Assembly (NCBI GenBank): GCA_944327195.1
Contig: CALVGV010000008.1
Coordinates: forward strand, 1 to 59,305
DNA from: an uncultured Limosilactobacillus sp.
GTDB lineage: Bacteria; Bacillota; Bacilli; Lactobacillales; Lactobacillaceae
Length of the DNA: 59,305 bases
Reading direction: 5' to 3'
The notes below the pieces were generated by a model that saw only the letters and a list, made by a program, of their open reading frames with translations, did no database searches and was not told the origin of the DNA. This document shows, in pieces, positions 49,581 through 59,305 of the stretch. Position 1 is the first letter of the stretch. Each line of letters opens with the position of its first letter. A program made the translations under genes and the position numbers.

Positions 49581-50959
49581 TGGCCACCAACTTAAGCAAA
49601 ATCATCAAGCGGTCCCTTCAGAGGAGCCGCTTTTTTGCGTTGGGCGGCAAAATCGTGGTCGCCACCTCGACCGGGGTCGACTCGATGGTGCTCTTGACCC
49701 AGCTTCAGGCGTTGGTGGCGCCGGAACGGTTGGTGGTCGCCCACGTCAACCACCACCTCCGCGCCCAGAGTGACCGCGAGGCGGCCTTTCTGCGTGACTA
49801 CTGCGCCCGCCGCGGCCTGCTCCTCCGGGTGGCCGACTGGCAGGACCACCCGCACCAGGGAATCGAGGCGGCGGCCCGCGACTTTCGCTACCGCTTCTTT
49901 GCCGCGGTGATGAAGGAGACCGGCGCCAAAATTTTGCTGACCGCCCACCACGCCAACGACCAGGCCGAAACGGTGCTGATGAAGCTGGTCCGCGGCGGCG
50001 ACCTCCGTCAGCTGGTTGGCCTGCGGGAGCGGCGCCCCTTTGCCGGCGGCGAGCTGGTGCGGCCCCTGCTGGCGGTCCCCAAGGCCCAGCTGGTGGCCAA
50101 CGCCCGAAATGGGGGAGTGACCTGGTTTGAGGACGCCACCAACGCCGACCAGTCAATCACCCGCAACCGCTACCGCAACCGCTACCTGCCGGAACTGGCG
50201 GCCGAAAACCCGCGCCTGGTGGGCGACCTGGGGGAGCTGGCGGCCCAGTTGGGTGACTTGCTGACAGCCAGCGACGACCTACTGGCCCCGCTTTTGACCA
50301 AGCTGACCACCCCGACCGGGCTCAACCTGGCCGGCTGGTGGCAACAGTCCCCGGCCACCCAGCGCCTCCTCTTGCGGGCCTGGCTAGCCAAGCAGGGGGT
50401 GGTCGACTTAAGCCAGGCCGCCCTCTGCCAACTCCAGGCCCGCCTTGCTCCGGATGCCAAGCCCAACCAGGTTCAGGAGCTGGCCGGCGGCTGGCGGGCG
50501 ATCCGCGCCTACGAGCGATTAGCGGTCAAAAAGGGAGAAAAAAAGGGGCGTCGTTCGGCTTTTACCGGGGAAAGTATGGTAAAATTTGCCCATTGGTACC
50601 CGGTGGCCGCCGGGGGAAGCTTCCTGGTTCAACCAGCCGCTGCCCCGGCCCCAACAACCGGGCAACCGGTGGCAACCTTCGTCCTACCAAAAACCGCCCT
50701 GCCGCTGCGAATCCGGCCCTCCCAACTGAGCGACCGCCTGCGGCTGAAGGGGGGCGGCTGGCAGCCGGTGCGGCGGGTGCTGATCAACCAGAAGGTCCCG
50801 GCGGCAGAGCGGCCGCGGGCCCAGCTCCTGGTTGACCAGACCGACCGGCCGCTGTGGCTGGTTGGCTACCGCTTTGCCTGGTGGGAGTGGCCACCGGTAA
50901 TTGACGACAAGTGGCAAAAAATCGTGGTCTATCTGAAGGGAGAGGACGAGCGTGAATAA
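49580..50959 (+). CDS. tilS: tRNA(Ile)-lysidine synthetase
   Basis: 459 residues. It converts the wobble C of the AUA-reading tRNA-Ile to lysidine, an essential step. The ATP PP-loop reads STGVDSMVLL in place of the common SGGVDS; the key Gly, Asp and Ser remain. HVNHHLR and the C-terminal domains are typical. It overlaps yabR-like upstream and hpt downstream. Confidence 0.94.
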   Translation: MATNLSKIIKRSLQRSRFFALGGKIVVATSTGVDSMVLLTQLQALVAPERLVVAHVNHHLRAQSDREAAFLRDYCARRGLLLRVADWQDHPHQGIEAAARDFRYRFFAAVMKETGAKILLTAHHANDQAETVLMKLVRGGDLRQLVGLRERRPFAGGELVRPLLAVPKAQLVANARNGGVTWFEDATNADQSITRNRYRNRYLPELAAENPRLVGDLGELAAQLGDLLTASDDLLAPLLTKLTTPTGLNLAGWWQQSPATQRLLLRAWLAKQGVVDLSQAALCQLQARLAPDAKPNQVQELAGGWRAIRAYERLAVKKGEKKGRRSAFTGESMVKFAHWYPVAAGGSFLVQPAAAPAPTTGQPVATFVLPKTALPLRIRPSQLSDRLRLKGGGWQPVRRVLINQKVPAAERPRAQLLVDQTDRPLWLVGYRFAWWEWPPVIDDKWQKIVVYLKGEDERE

Positions 50960-51497
50960 CGACATTGAGCGGGTGCTCTATAGCGAAGAAGAGATCCAAA
51001 CGCGGATTGGCGAGATGGCAAAGCAAATCGAAAAGGATTACGCCGACAAGCGACCGATGGTGATTTCGGTCCTGACCGGGGCAATCCTCTTCACCGTTGA
51101 CCTCTTGGAGAAGGCGGACATCTACACCACCCTGGACTTCATCGACGTCTCCAGTTACTTTGGGGCGGCGGAATCCTCGGGCCGGGTGGAACTGGTTCGT
51201 GACCTCAAGTCCGACGTCAAGGGCAAGGACATTTTGATCTGCGAAGACATCATTGACTCCGGGCGGACCCTCCAGTACCTGGTGGACCTGCTGAAGAAGC
51301 GGGGGGCCAAGTCGATCAAGGTGGCAACGATGCTCGACAAGCCGGCCGGCCGCGACAAGGACGTGACTGTTGAGGCCGATTACGCCGGCTTCCTGGTGCC
51401 GAACGAATTCCTGGTGGGCTACGGGCTCGACTACGACGGCTACTACCGCAACCTGCCTTACGTGGGGATTTTGAAGAAGGAAGTTTACAGCAAGTAA
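50952..51497 (+). CDS. hpt: Hypoxanthine phosphoribosyltransferase
   Basis: A 181-residue purine-salvage enzyme joining hypoxanthine or guanine to PRPP. The PRPP loop is ICEDIIDSGRTL. GTG 50952 overlaps the tilS end by 8 bp. The tilS-hpt-ftsH order is general in Firmicutes. Repeat R12 begins 11 bp after the stop, and ftsH has its own promoter beyond it. Confidence 0.95.
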   Translation: MNNDIERVLYSEEEIQTRIGEMAKQIEKDYADKRPMVISVLTGAILFTVDLLEKADIYTTLDFIDVSSYFGAAESSGRVELVRDLKSDVKGKDILICEDIIDSGRTLQYLVDLLKKRGAKSIKVATMLDKPAGRDKDVTVEADYAGFLVPNEFLVGYGLDYDGYYRNLPYVGILKKEVYSK

Positions 51498-51507
51498 GGT
51501 AGTTGGG

Positions 51508-51656
51508 GGCCTCCGCTCCGCGAATCGGGCGGGACCGTGACGATGGCGGGCACGATTCTGAGCCCCTCTGGGTCTCAGAACTCGGCCTTTCACTAGGCGG
51601 TAAACCGCCAAGTGAAATTTCGCCATCTTGGCCCGCCCATTCGCTCCGCTCCGGCC
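51508..51656 (-). repeat. R12: multi-hairpin repeat, class I variant
   Basis: Own orientation: P2 GCGAAT-GGGCGGG with CCCGCCC-G-ATTCGC, P3 GATGGCG/CGCCATC, P5 TTCTGAG/CTCAGAA with CGA/TCG. P0 lies outside: GGAGTTG (51667-51673) with CAACCCC (51701-51707). Confidence 0.9.
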
Positions 51657-51868
51657 AGGCCGCGGTGGAGTTGCCGTGGCTGCGGCTTGAGTAAGGACGA
51701 CAACCCCCTCTTCTTTTGAAAGAAGGGGGATGCGAAAGTAGGAAGGATATGTGAATTGGGCGGCTACTGGCTAGCCAGCTTTTGAGCCGCTCTTCGAAAC
51801 GCACATCCTCCCCGCAACACCGGCCTCCAATTTGTGATGAATTAATAGTCAACCTTAGTCAATTGTGG
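51657..51868 (+). other. Intergenic core between R12 and the ftsH promoter
   Basis: About 210 bp without a gene. After the P0 region come a CCCCCT/AGGGGG-type hairpin with a TTCTTTTGAAAGAA core (51704-51729) and small inverted repeats such as GGCTAGCC. No terminator T tract is evident. Confidence 0.5.
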
Positions 51869-51874
51869 TATATT
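51869..51874 (+). promoter_or_regulatory. -10 of ftsH
   Basis: TATATT preceded by TGTGG; the -35 is weak. The leader is about 45 nt. Confidence 0.5.
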
Positions 51875-51924
51875 AAGGCCATTATGAGAATGGCGAAAAG
51901 CCGTTGGATTTAGGAGGATTGTGG

Positions 51925-54135
51925 ATGAACAACAATCGGAAAAACAACGGGTTCACTCATAACGTCCTCTTCTATTCAGTGATCTTTTTGTGCATCATGG
52001 GGATTGCTTACTACTTCTTCGGGGGGAGTACCCATTCTAGCCAGAGCAAGGAAATTTCGCAGAGCGAATTCATTACTGAACTGAAGAGCGACAAGATCAA
52101 GAGCTTCACTGTCCAGCCAAACGGTGGCGTCTACAAGATCACCGGGACCTACAAGAAGGCCCAGTCGGTATCTTCCGGGCAAAAGAGCGGCCTGAGCTTT
52201 GCCGGGCAAAGTTCAAGCACCACCACCAAGAGCTTCCAAAGCTCGGTGCTGGAAAGTGACGTAACGATCAGCCAACTGCAAAAGTACGCTGATCAAGATA
52301 ACGTCAAGATCACCACCAAGGCGGAGGAGTCCAATAGCATTTGGTCCAACCTCTTGATCACGGTCTTGCCGTTAGTGATCATGATTTTCTTCTTCTACAT
52401 GATGATGGGCCAAGCCGGGCAAGGCGGCGGTGGCCGCGGGGTGATGAGCTTTGGCAAGTCCAAGGCCAAGCCAGCGGACGCCAAGGAAAACAAGGTCCGC
52501 TTCTCTGACGTTGCCGGGGAAGAAGAAGAAAAGCAGGAACTGGTCGAAGTCGTCGAGTTCTTGAAGAACCCTAAGAAATTCATGAAGTTAGGTGCCAAGA
52601 TTCCATCCGGGGTGCTGCTCGAAGGCCCTCCGGGGACCGGGAAGACCCTCTTGGCCCGGGCGGTTGCTGGGGAAGCCGGCGTGCCGTTCTTCTCGATTTC
52701 CGGGTCGGACTTCGTTGAAATGTTCGTCGGGGTCGGGGCCAGCCGGGTCCGCGACCTCTTCGACCAAGCCAAGAAGGCCGCCCCAGCGATCATCTTCATC
52801 GACGAAATCGATGCCGTTGGTCGCCGGCGGGGTAATGGCATGGGCGGCGGTCACGACGAACGCGAACAAACCCTGAACCAACTCCTGGTTGAAATGGACG
52901 GGTTCCAGGGTGACGAAGGCGTGATCGTGATGGCGGCCACTAACCGGGCCGACGTCCTCGACCCTGCCCTCCTGCGGCCGGGCCGGTTTGACCGGAAGAT
53001 CCTGGTTGGGCGGCCGGACGTTCGCGGGCGGGAAGCCATCCTGCGCGTTCACGCCAAGAACAAGCCGCTGGCCAGCGACGTGGACCTCAAGGAAATCGCC
53101 AAGCAGACGCCGGGCTTTGTCGGTGCTGACCTGGCCAACCTCTTGAACGAAGCGGCCCTCCTGGCGGCGCGGCGGAACAAGTCGGAAATCGACGCCGCCG
53201 ACGTCGACGAAGCCGAGGACCGGGTAATTGCCGGGCCGGCCAAGCGCGACCGCGTCATCTCCAAGCAGGAGCGGCGGACGGTGGCCTTCCACGAGGCCGG
53301 GCACACGATCGTTGGGCTGGTGCTCAACGACGCCCGGGTCGTCCACAAGGTAACGATTGTGCCGCGGGGCCGCGCCGGCGGTTACGCCATCATGTTGCCG
53401 AAGGAAGACCAGATGCTGATGTCCAAGAAGAACGCCGAGGAACAAATCGCCGGCCTGATGGGGGGCCGGGCGGCCGAAGAATTGATCTTCAAGTCGCAAT
53501 CCTCGGGGGCTTCCAACGACTTTGAGCAGGCGACCCAAATCGCCCGCGCGATGGTTACCCAGTACGGGATGTCGGAAAAGATCGGGCCGGTAGAGCTGCA
53601 AAGCTCCGGTGCTGTCTTTGCCGGCCAAGAGTACGGGCAGGCGCCGTTCTCCGAGAAGACGGCCGCCCTGGTCGACGAAGAGGTGCGGCGGATCCTTAAC
53701 GAGGGTCACGCCCAAGCCCTGCATATCATCGAAACTCACCGTGAGCAGCACCGGCTGATTGCCGAGGCCCTCTTGGAATACGAAACCCTTGATGAAAAGC
53801 AAATTCTCAGCCTGTACAAGACCGGGAAGATGCCGGAAAAGGACGTTGAGGTTGCCGACAGCGAGCAACGCGCCCAAACCTTCGAGGAAGCCAAGAAGGA
53901 GCTGGAACGCAAGGAAAACGCCCGCGCCACCGCGGCGGAAGAGAGCGCTGAACAACTGGATGAGGAAACCACCCAGGCCCTGGCCGAGAGCGCAAGCCCG
54001 GCTGAAAGCGCAGCTGCTTCTGCTAGTGCGGCGGACAGCGCAAGCGCTGCTGCCAGCGACGAGGCGGAACCGACGAGTTCGGCCGCGCCGACGGACAGTG
54101 CGAGTGACGACGATCATTCTGAAGAACCAAAGTAG
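51925..54135 (+). CDS. ftsH: ATP-dependent zinc metalloprotease FtsH
   Basis: 736 residues. Membrane helix near 10-30, extracytoplasmic loop with Ser/Thr-rich stretch, second helix near 140-160, then the AAA domain ([32 protein letters not shown]) and the zinc protease (HEAGHT). It degrades membrane and regulatory proteins. The last ~70 residues are an Ala/Ser/Asp/Glu-rich tail ([16 protein letters not shown]), longer than in many homologues. ATG 51925 follows AGGAGG; the frame upstream of it is leader. Confidence 0.96.
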   Translation: MNNNRKNNGFTHNVLFYSVIFLCIMGIAYYFFGGSTHSSQSKEISQSEFITELKSDKIKSFTVQPNGGVYKITGTYKKAQSVSSGQKSGLSFAGQSSSTTTKSFQSSVLESDVTISQLQKYADQDNVKITTKAEESNSIWSNLLITVLPLVIMIFFFYMMMGQAGQGGGGRGVMSFGKSKAKPADAKENKVRFSDVAGEEEEKQELVEVVEFLKNPKKFMKLGAKIPSGVLLEGPPGTGKTLLARAVAGEAGVPFFSISGSDFVEMFVGVGASRVRDLFDQAKKAAPAIIFIDEIDAVGRRRGNGMGGGHDEREQTLNQLLVEMDGFQGDEGVIVMAATNRADVLDPALLRPGRFDRKILVGRPDVRGREAILRVHAKNKPLASDVDLKEIAKQTPGFVGADLANLLNEAALLAARRNKSEIDAADVDEAEDRVIAGPAKRDRVISKQERRTVAFHEAGHTIVGLVLNDARVVHKVTIVPRGRAGGYAIMLPKEDQMLMSKKNAEEQIAGLMGGRAAEELIFKSQSSGASNDFEQATQIARAMVTQYGMSEKIGPVELQSSGAVFAGQEYGQAPFSEKTAALVDEEVRRILNEGHAQALHIIETHREQHRLIAEALLEYETLDEKQILSLYKTGKMPEKDVEVADSEQRAQTFEEAKKELERKENARATAAEESAEQLDEETTQALAESASPAESAAASASAADSASAAASDEAEPTSSAAPTDSASDDDHSEEPK

Positions 54136-54156
54136 CGGCAACCTGCCGCCACGATT

Positions 54157-54195
54157 AAGGAGGCTGGGTGCCCACGGGGAGCCCAACCTCCTTTT
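54157..54195 (+). terminator. Terminator after ftsH
   Basis: AAGGAGG and TGGG pair with CCCA and CCTCCTT, then TTTT. Confidence 0.85.
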
Positions 54196-54215
54196 GCTTG
54201 CTCACTAATGATGAG

Positions 54216-54364
54216 GGCCTCCGCTCCGCGAAAATTGCGGGACCGTGACGATGGTGGGCACAACTTTGAGCCCCTCCGGGTCTCAAAGCTTGGCCTTTCA
54301 CTAGGCGGTAAACCGCCAAGTGAAATTTCACCATCTTGGCCCGCATTTTCGCTCCGCTCCGGCC
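54216..54364 (-). repeat. R13: multi-hairpin repeat, class I
   Basis: The common form: P2 GCGAAAAT-GCGGG(CC) with a bulged T on the 3' arm, P3 GATGGTG/CACCATC, P4 TTTCACT/AGTGAAA topped by GGCGG/CCGCC, P5 CTTTGAG/CTCAAAG. P0 lies outside at 54376-54414 (GCGGTT with AACCAC). It follows the ftsH terminator by 20 bp. Confidence 0.92.
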
Positions 54365-54709
54365 CGGCGTCATTAGCGGTTCTTGGCAACTGCTTGTAAC
54401 AAGGTACCAACCACCAAATAGGGGGTGTGAATGCCTTACCCTAGAAAGTAACTACGAGCGATTAGTTAGTAGCGGATCGGGTACCCCTCCCGCCTTTGCA
54501 GAGCGGTACTTACTACTCGTTCTAGCTATGTTAAGAACGCAAAGCAATGGAGCGATGGGCTACTTTGCAAGTCTTAAAATGCTCTAACTAAGCCCAGTAC
54601 TAGCAACCCAGAGCGTAAAAAAACGCGTATTATATTAACGAACTTAATAGATGGGTACCCAAAATGCCGCTGGAACCATGTCCAGGTGGTTGTCGCAGTG
54701 GTACCACCT
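54365..54709 (+). other. AT-richer intergenic core between R13 and R14
   Basis: 345 bp without a credible gene. It contains the P0 hairpin of R13, a possible -10 (TATTATATT near 54630), and near its right end CCAGGTGG/CCACCTGG, a hairpin immediately before R14. Confidence 0.5.
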
Positions 54710-54875
54710 GGCCGGAGGGGCGGAGACCCGGGAGCTCAGGGGTGTCGTTCCACTTGGCGATTTATCGCCTAGTGGAAGGCCGAGCTTGAAGACCGCCGGA
54801 AAGCGAAGCGATTCCGGTGGGCTTCAAGTCGTGCCCACCCCGTTCCAGTCTCCCGGCAGCTCCGCCCCGGAGGCC
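54710..54875 (+). repeat. R14: multi-hairpin repeat, class II with extended P5
   Basis: P1 GGCC/GGCC with a single GGA/GGA, P2 GGGGCGGAG/CTCCGCCCC and CCGGGAG/CTCCCGG around an AC/CAG loop, P3 GGGGTG/CACCCC, P4 TTCCACT/AGTGGAA topped by GGCGA/TCGCC. P5 CTTGAAG/CTTCAAG carries an extra CCGGAA/TTCCGG helix, where most copies have a short loop. Confidence 0.92.
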
Positions 54876-54976
54876 ACCCCCCCTTAAAGGGACCTAGTTT
54901 TCTACCAACAGAATGCTTCGCTGCCAGTTGCCATTTCCCAACCGAAGAGAAGAATAACGAAACCTGGGTACCACCT

Positions 54977-55122
54977 GGCCGGAGCGGGGAGACCCGGGGC
55001 CCAATGGGGAGACTCCCTTAGCGGCTTTGCCGCTTAGGGAGGGCCGAGCTTTGAGACCGGCTTGCCTGGCTCAAAGTCGCTGCCCCCCATGTTCCGGCCC
55101 CGGCAAGCTCCCCGCGGAGGCC
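54977..55122 (+). repeat. R15: multi-hairpin repeat, class II, in the hslO leader
   Basis: P2 GCGGGGAG/CTCCCCGC and CCGGGGCC/GGCCCCGG around AC/CAAG, single GGA/GGA, P3 ATGGGG/CCCCAT, P4 CTCCCTTAGCGGC/GCCGCTTAGGGAG, P5 CTTTGAG/CTCAAAG. It ends 34 bp before hslO with no promoter between, so it is likely in the 5' leader. R14 and R15 are in tandem, 100 bp apart. Confidence 0.92.
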
Positions 55123-55155
55123 ACTTGCAGTTGGTGCCCGCAGAAAGGAAGAACT

Positions 55156-56052
55156 ATGTCTGATTACCTTGTAAAGAGTACCGCGGCCAACGGAATGTTC
55201 CGGGCGTACGCGGTTGATGCTACCAACCTTGTTAACGAGGCCCACCGGATCCACGATACCTGGTCGGCCGCTACCGCCGCCCTCGGCCGGAGCCTGGTCG
55301 GCACCCTCCTGCTGTCCACCTCCGGCCTCCAGGGCCAGGGGCGCCTGACCGCCAAGATCCAGGGGAACGGCCCGGTCGAATACATCGTCTGTGACGGCGA
55401 CGCCGCCGGCAACGTCCGCGGCTACGTCAAGAACCCGCACGTCAACCTGCCGCTCAACGCCAAGGGCAAGATCGACGTCAAGGGCGCCGTCGGGACCGAA
55501 GGGGTGCTCTCGATCACCAAGTTCACCCCGGGCGACAAGACGCCATACACCGGCGAGGTCAACCTGGTGTCCGGCGAGCTCGGTGAGGACTTCACCTACT
55601 ACCTGGCCCAGTCCGAGCAGATCCCGTCGGCGATGGGCCTGTCGGTCTTCGTCAACCCCGACGAAACGGTTGAGGTCGCCGGCGGCTTCCTCGTCCAGGC
55701 CCTGCCGGGCGCCAGCGACGAGGCCCTGACCAAGCTCGAGGCGGCCATCAAGGACCTGCCGCTGGTCTCCGACCTCCTGCGCGAGGGCAAGACCCCCGAA
55801 GACATCCTGAAGCTGATCTTCAAGGACGACGAGCTCAAGGTCCACGAAACCCTGCCGGTCCAGTTCAAGTGCGACTGCTCCAAGGAACGCTTCACCAACG
55901 CAATGGCGACCCTCAAGCCGGCCGACCTACAGGAGATGATCGACAAGGACAACGGCGCCGAGGCGGTTTGCCAGTTCTGCGGCAAGCGGTACCAGTTCTC
56001 GGCGGCCGAGCTGCGCGGGATGATCAAGTACCAACAAATGAACAAGGATTAA
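55156..56052 (+). CDS. hslO: Redox-regulated chaperone Hsp33
   Basis: 298 residues. The N-terminal chaperone fold starts DYLVKSTAANGMFRAYAVD. The C-terminal zinc switch is FKCDCSKE and CQFCGKRY, four Cys that hold zinc when reduced and form disulfides under oxidative stress, turning on holdase activity. ATG 55156 follows AGAAAGGAAG; the open frame upstream is repeat R15. Confidence 0.96.
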   Translation: MSDYLVKSTAANGMFRAYAVDATNLVNEAHRIHDTWSAATAALGRSLVGTLLLSTSGLQGQGRLTAKIQGNGPVEYIVCDGDAAGNVRGYVKNPHVNLPLNAKGKIDVKGAVGTEGVLSITKFTPGDKTPYTGEVNLVSGELGEDFTYYLAQSEQIPSAMGLSVFVNPDETVEVAGGFLVQALPGASDEALTKLEAAIKDLPLVSDLLREGKTPEDILKLIFKDDELKVHETLPVQFKCDCSKERFTNAMATLKPADLQEMIDKDNGAEAVCQFCGKRYQFSAAELRGMIKYQQMNKD

Positions 56053-56057
56053 CTTCC

Positions 56058-56092
56058 AACCGGGTGCCCAGAAAGGTGCCCGGTTTCTTTTT
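56058..56092 (+). terminator. Terminator after hslO
   Basis: AACCGGGTGCC pairs with GGTGCCCGGTT (with two mismatches), followed by TCTTTTT. Confidence 0.8.
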
Positions 56093-56231
56093 CCACTGGC
56101 GCGGTTTGAAAAGTTTTGCGCCGCCCCGCAAAAAATGGTAAGTTAGACCCTGTGTATCAAAAGTCGAACCTTGCAAGTTAATTTGCCACTGTTTAGAATC
56201 AAAAAGGAACTTCAAGTGAAGGGGGAAGAAG

Positions 56232-57233
56232 ATGGAATGGCAAATTGGGGACGTTAAGATCCCAAACCAAGTGGTGGTGGCCCCGATGGCGGGGGTAACC
56301 AACAAGGCCTTCCGCGTGATCTGCAAGAAGTTTGGCGCCGGTTACGTGGTCTGCGAAATGATCTCCGACCGCGGGATCATGTACAAGAACAAGAAGACCC
56401 TCTCGATGACCGGGGTCGACCCGACCGAGCACCCGATGGGGATTCAGATCTTCGGCGGGACCAAGGAGACCCTGGTCGAGGGGGCCAAGTTCATCGACCA
56501 GCACACCGATGCCGACGTGATCGACATCAACATGGGCTGCCCGGTTAACAAGGTAGTCAACATCGACGCCGGTTCCCGCTGGCTGCTCGACCCGAAGAAG
56601 GTCTACGAGATGGTGGCCTACGTGGTCGACGCCGTCAAGAAGCCGGTCACCGTCAAGATGCGGACCGGTTGGGACGACCAGCACATCTACGCCGTTGAAA
56701 ACGCCCTGGCCGCCGAAAAGGCCGGGGCCGCGGCCCTGGCAATGCACGGCCGCACCCGCAAACAGATGTACTCCGGTCACGCCGACTGGGACATCCTAAA
56801 GGAAGTCGCCAGCCAGCTGACGATTCCCTTCATGGCCAACGGCGACATCAAGACTGCCGAGGACGCCAAGTACGTCCTCGACTACACCGGGGCCGACGCG
56901 GTGATGATCGGCCGGGCGGCGATGGGCAATCCGTGGATGCTCACCCAAACCGTCCACTACCTGGAAACCGGTGAACTGTTGCCGGAGGCCACCCCGGCCG
57001 AGAAGCTGCAGACCGCCAAGGACCACCTGGCCCGCCTGATCGACCTCAAGGGGGAGCACACGGCGGTGCCGGAGTTCCGCGGCCAGGCGGCCTACTACCT
57101 GAAGGGGATCCCGCGCTCGGCCCGCACCAAGGTCAAGGTGATGGAGGCCACCAGTCAAGCAGAGGTCAACGCCATCTTCGACGAGTTCATTGAGAGCCTG
57201 AACGAACGCGAACAAGCCCGCAAGGCACAGTAG
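56232..57233 (+). CDS. dusB: tRNA-dihydrouridine synthase DusB
   Basis: 333 residues, FMN-dependent TIM barrel reducing uridines in tRNA. PMAGVTNKAFR at the N-terminus and the catalytic Cys in NMGCPVNKVV are diagnostic, followed by AMHGRTRKQMYSG. It lies between hslO and lysS as in most lactobacilli. Ribosome site AAGGGGGAAG. Confidence 0.95.
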   Translation: MEWQIGDVKIPNQVVVAPMAGVTNKAFRVICKKFGAGYVVCEMISDRGIMYKNKKTLSMTGVDPTEHPMGIQIFGGTKETLVEGAKFIDQHTDADVIDINMGCPVNKVVNIDAGSRWLLDPKKVYEMVAYVVDAVKKPVTVKMRTGWDDQHIYAVENALAAEKAGAAALAMHGRTRKQMYSGHADWDILKEVASQLTIPFMANGDIKTAEDAKYVLDYTGADAVMIGRAAMGNPWMLTQTVHYLETGELLPEATPAEKLQTAKDHLARLIDLKGEHTAVPEFRGQAAYYLKGIPRSARTKVKVMEATSQAEVNAIFDEFIESLNEREQARKAQ

Positions 57234-57286
57234 ACACATTAGATTAAGCGCGCGGCCGCACGTGGCCGCAGCGAAGAGGGGGATAA

Positions 57287-58786
<1,500 letters not shown>

Positions 58787-58800
58787 TTCACGCCTATTTA

Positions 58801-58833
58801 ACCGTCACCGGCATTGCCGGCGGCGGTTTTTTT
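58801..58833 (+). terminator. Terminator after lysS
   Basis: ACCG and CCGGC pair with GCCGG and CGGT, followed by T7. Confidence 0.85.
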
Positions 58834-58993
58834 GTAAAAAAGTTGGGGCCGGATTGTTCCGGAATTGTTGATCACCGGTCTTGTAGGGGCGTTTTCGTAG
58901 CCTCTCTGCTAATTTAAGCGAACATTGATTAAGGGGATCACCTGAAACGTTCATATTGGCGTAAAAGGCGGTGAAAGAAGTTTGAAAAGCGTG

Positions 58994-59022
58994 TTGACAG
59001 GTGGGGAGATAGCCGGTATATT
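58994..59022 (+). promoter_or_regulatory. rRNA operon promoter P1
   Basis: TTGACA, 17 bp, TATATT. The upstream stretch 58834-58993 contains no gene. Confidence 0.85.
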
Positions 59023-59087
59023 AGATATCGTTGTCACGGCGGTTAACTAACTGCTGGCGATCAAGTCAAGTTGTTTCAAAAAAATGC

Positions 59088-59116
59088 TTGACAGTGGTTG
59101 ATCGCTTTGGTAACAT
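59088..59116 (+). promoter_or_regulatory. rRNA operon promoter P2
   Basis: TTGACA, 17 bp, TAACAT, with an A/T run just upstream that could act as an UP element. Confidence 0.8.
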
Positions 59117-59166
59117 GAAATAGTTGCTGATGAGCTTGCTGGTCATTGTGAACTTCAAAAAAGTTC

Positions 59167-59195
59167 TTGACATCGAAACTGATCGATGCTAAACT
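59167..59195 (+). promoter_or_regulatory. rRNA operon promoter P3 and start of leader
   Basis: TTGACA, 17 bp, TAAACT. The following ~110 bp (including TTTGAAAACTGAATAAAG) resemble the 16S leader of lactobacilli; 16S itself is not reached. Confidence 0.8.
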
Positions 59196-59305
59196 AGTTA
59201 AGCAGCCGGGCGTAAGGATCCGGCGCAGCGGTAGACCTTTGAAAACTGAATAAAGTTTCGACGAATCAAATGTGTAGGGTCCTTGATCTTCGGATCGAGG
59301 CAAAA

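Noticed and set aside
59196-59305. Start of 16S rRNA at the right end
   Set aside because: The sequence matches a 16S leader, but no conserved 16S 5' end is reached before the window ends.

Overview
The window looks like a chromosomal segment of a GC-rich member of the Lactobacillaceae. Third codon positions are overwhelmingly G or C, GTG and TTG starts are common, and the gene order (HD hydrolase, ywiB, rpoE, pyrG, murA, rpmE2; metG, tatD, rnmV, rsmA, ispE; purR, glmU, prs; acpS, alr, mazF; pth, mfd, rqcP, divIC, yabR-like, tilS, hpt, ftsH, hslO, dusB, lysS, then an rRNA promoter) is the conserved housekeeping order of lactobacilli. A Limosilactobacillus-like species is plausible, but the species cannot be fixed from this sequence alone.

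Layout. 1-4.4 kb: an MFS efflux pump, a ScrR-like LacI regulator, a SemiSWEET sugar facilitator and an NmrA-type oxidoreductase with its Rrf2 regulator. 4.8-7.0 kb (minus strand): a HAD phosphatase and an HD hydrolase. 7.4-12.2 kb: ywiB, rpoE, pyrG with a CTP-type attenuator, a MurA with Asp in place of the fosfomycin-target Cys, and L31 type B. 12.3-20.5 kb: a lipase-like hydrolase, sortase A, a DUF72 protein, then metG-tatD-rnmV-rsmA-ispE-GNAT. 20.7-23.1 kb: a zinc/manganese ABC importer behind a Zur-like box; its ATPase seems to start on ATC. 24.0-27.3 kb: purR-glmU-prs. 27.8-31.8 kb: a sucrose module (MFS permease, sucrose phosphorylase, a second ScrR-like repressor). Its operator matches one in front of the LacI gene near the left end. 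31.9-36.8 kb: a Ser-rich lipoprotein, a low-MW tyrosine phosphatase, lemA-htpX and murF. 37.0-40.4 kb: cshA, acpS, alr and a mazF with no visible antitoxin. 40.8-42.0 kb: an AT-richer, probably acquired MFS gene between two related inverted terminator hairpins. 42.4-58.8 kb: a CBS/ACT protein and the pth-to-lysS block. The right end carries three tandem consensus-like rRNA promoters; 16S itself lies beyond the window.

The most striking content is not a gene. Sixteen copies (fourteen complete or nearly so, two truncated) of a ~150-bp multi-hairpin repeat sit only between genes; I label them R1a to R15. Each begins GGCCGGA and ends GGAGGCC. Reading inward there is a closing helix, a symmetric GGA/GGA purine motif, a long helix (P2), a second helix (P3), and two hairpins (P4 with a constant T-T mismatch, and P5). 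Helix sequences change wholesale between copies while pairing is kept, so the structure rather than the sequence is conserved. In every intergenic region the GGAGGCC end faces the nearer gene and the GGCCGGA end faces the AT-richer middle. Four intergenic regions hold head-to-head pairs. Six copies also carry a further covarying hairpin (P0) outside the GGCCGGA end. No transposase or partner protein is visible here. The family could be a structured RNA, a hairpin mobile element or a gene-boundary device, and it is the best candidate for an undescribed system in this window.
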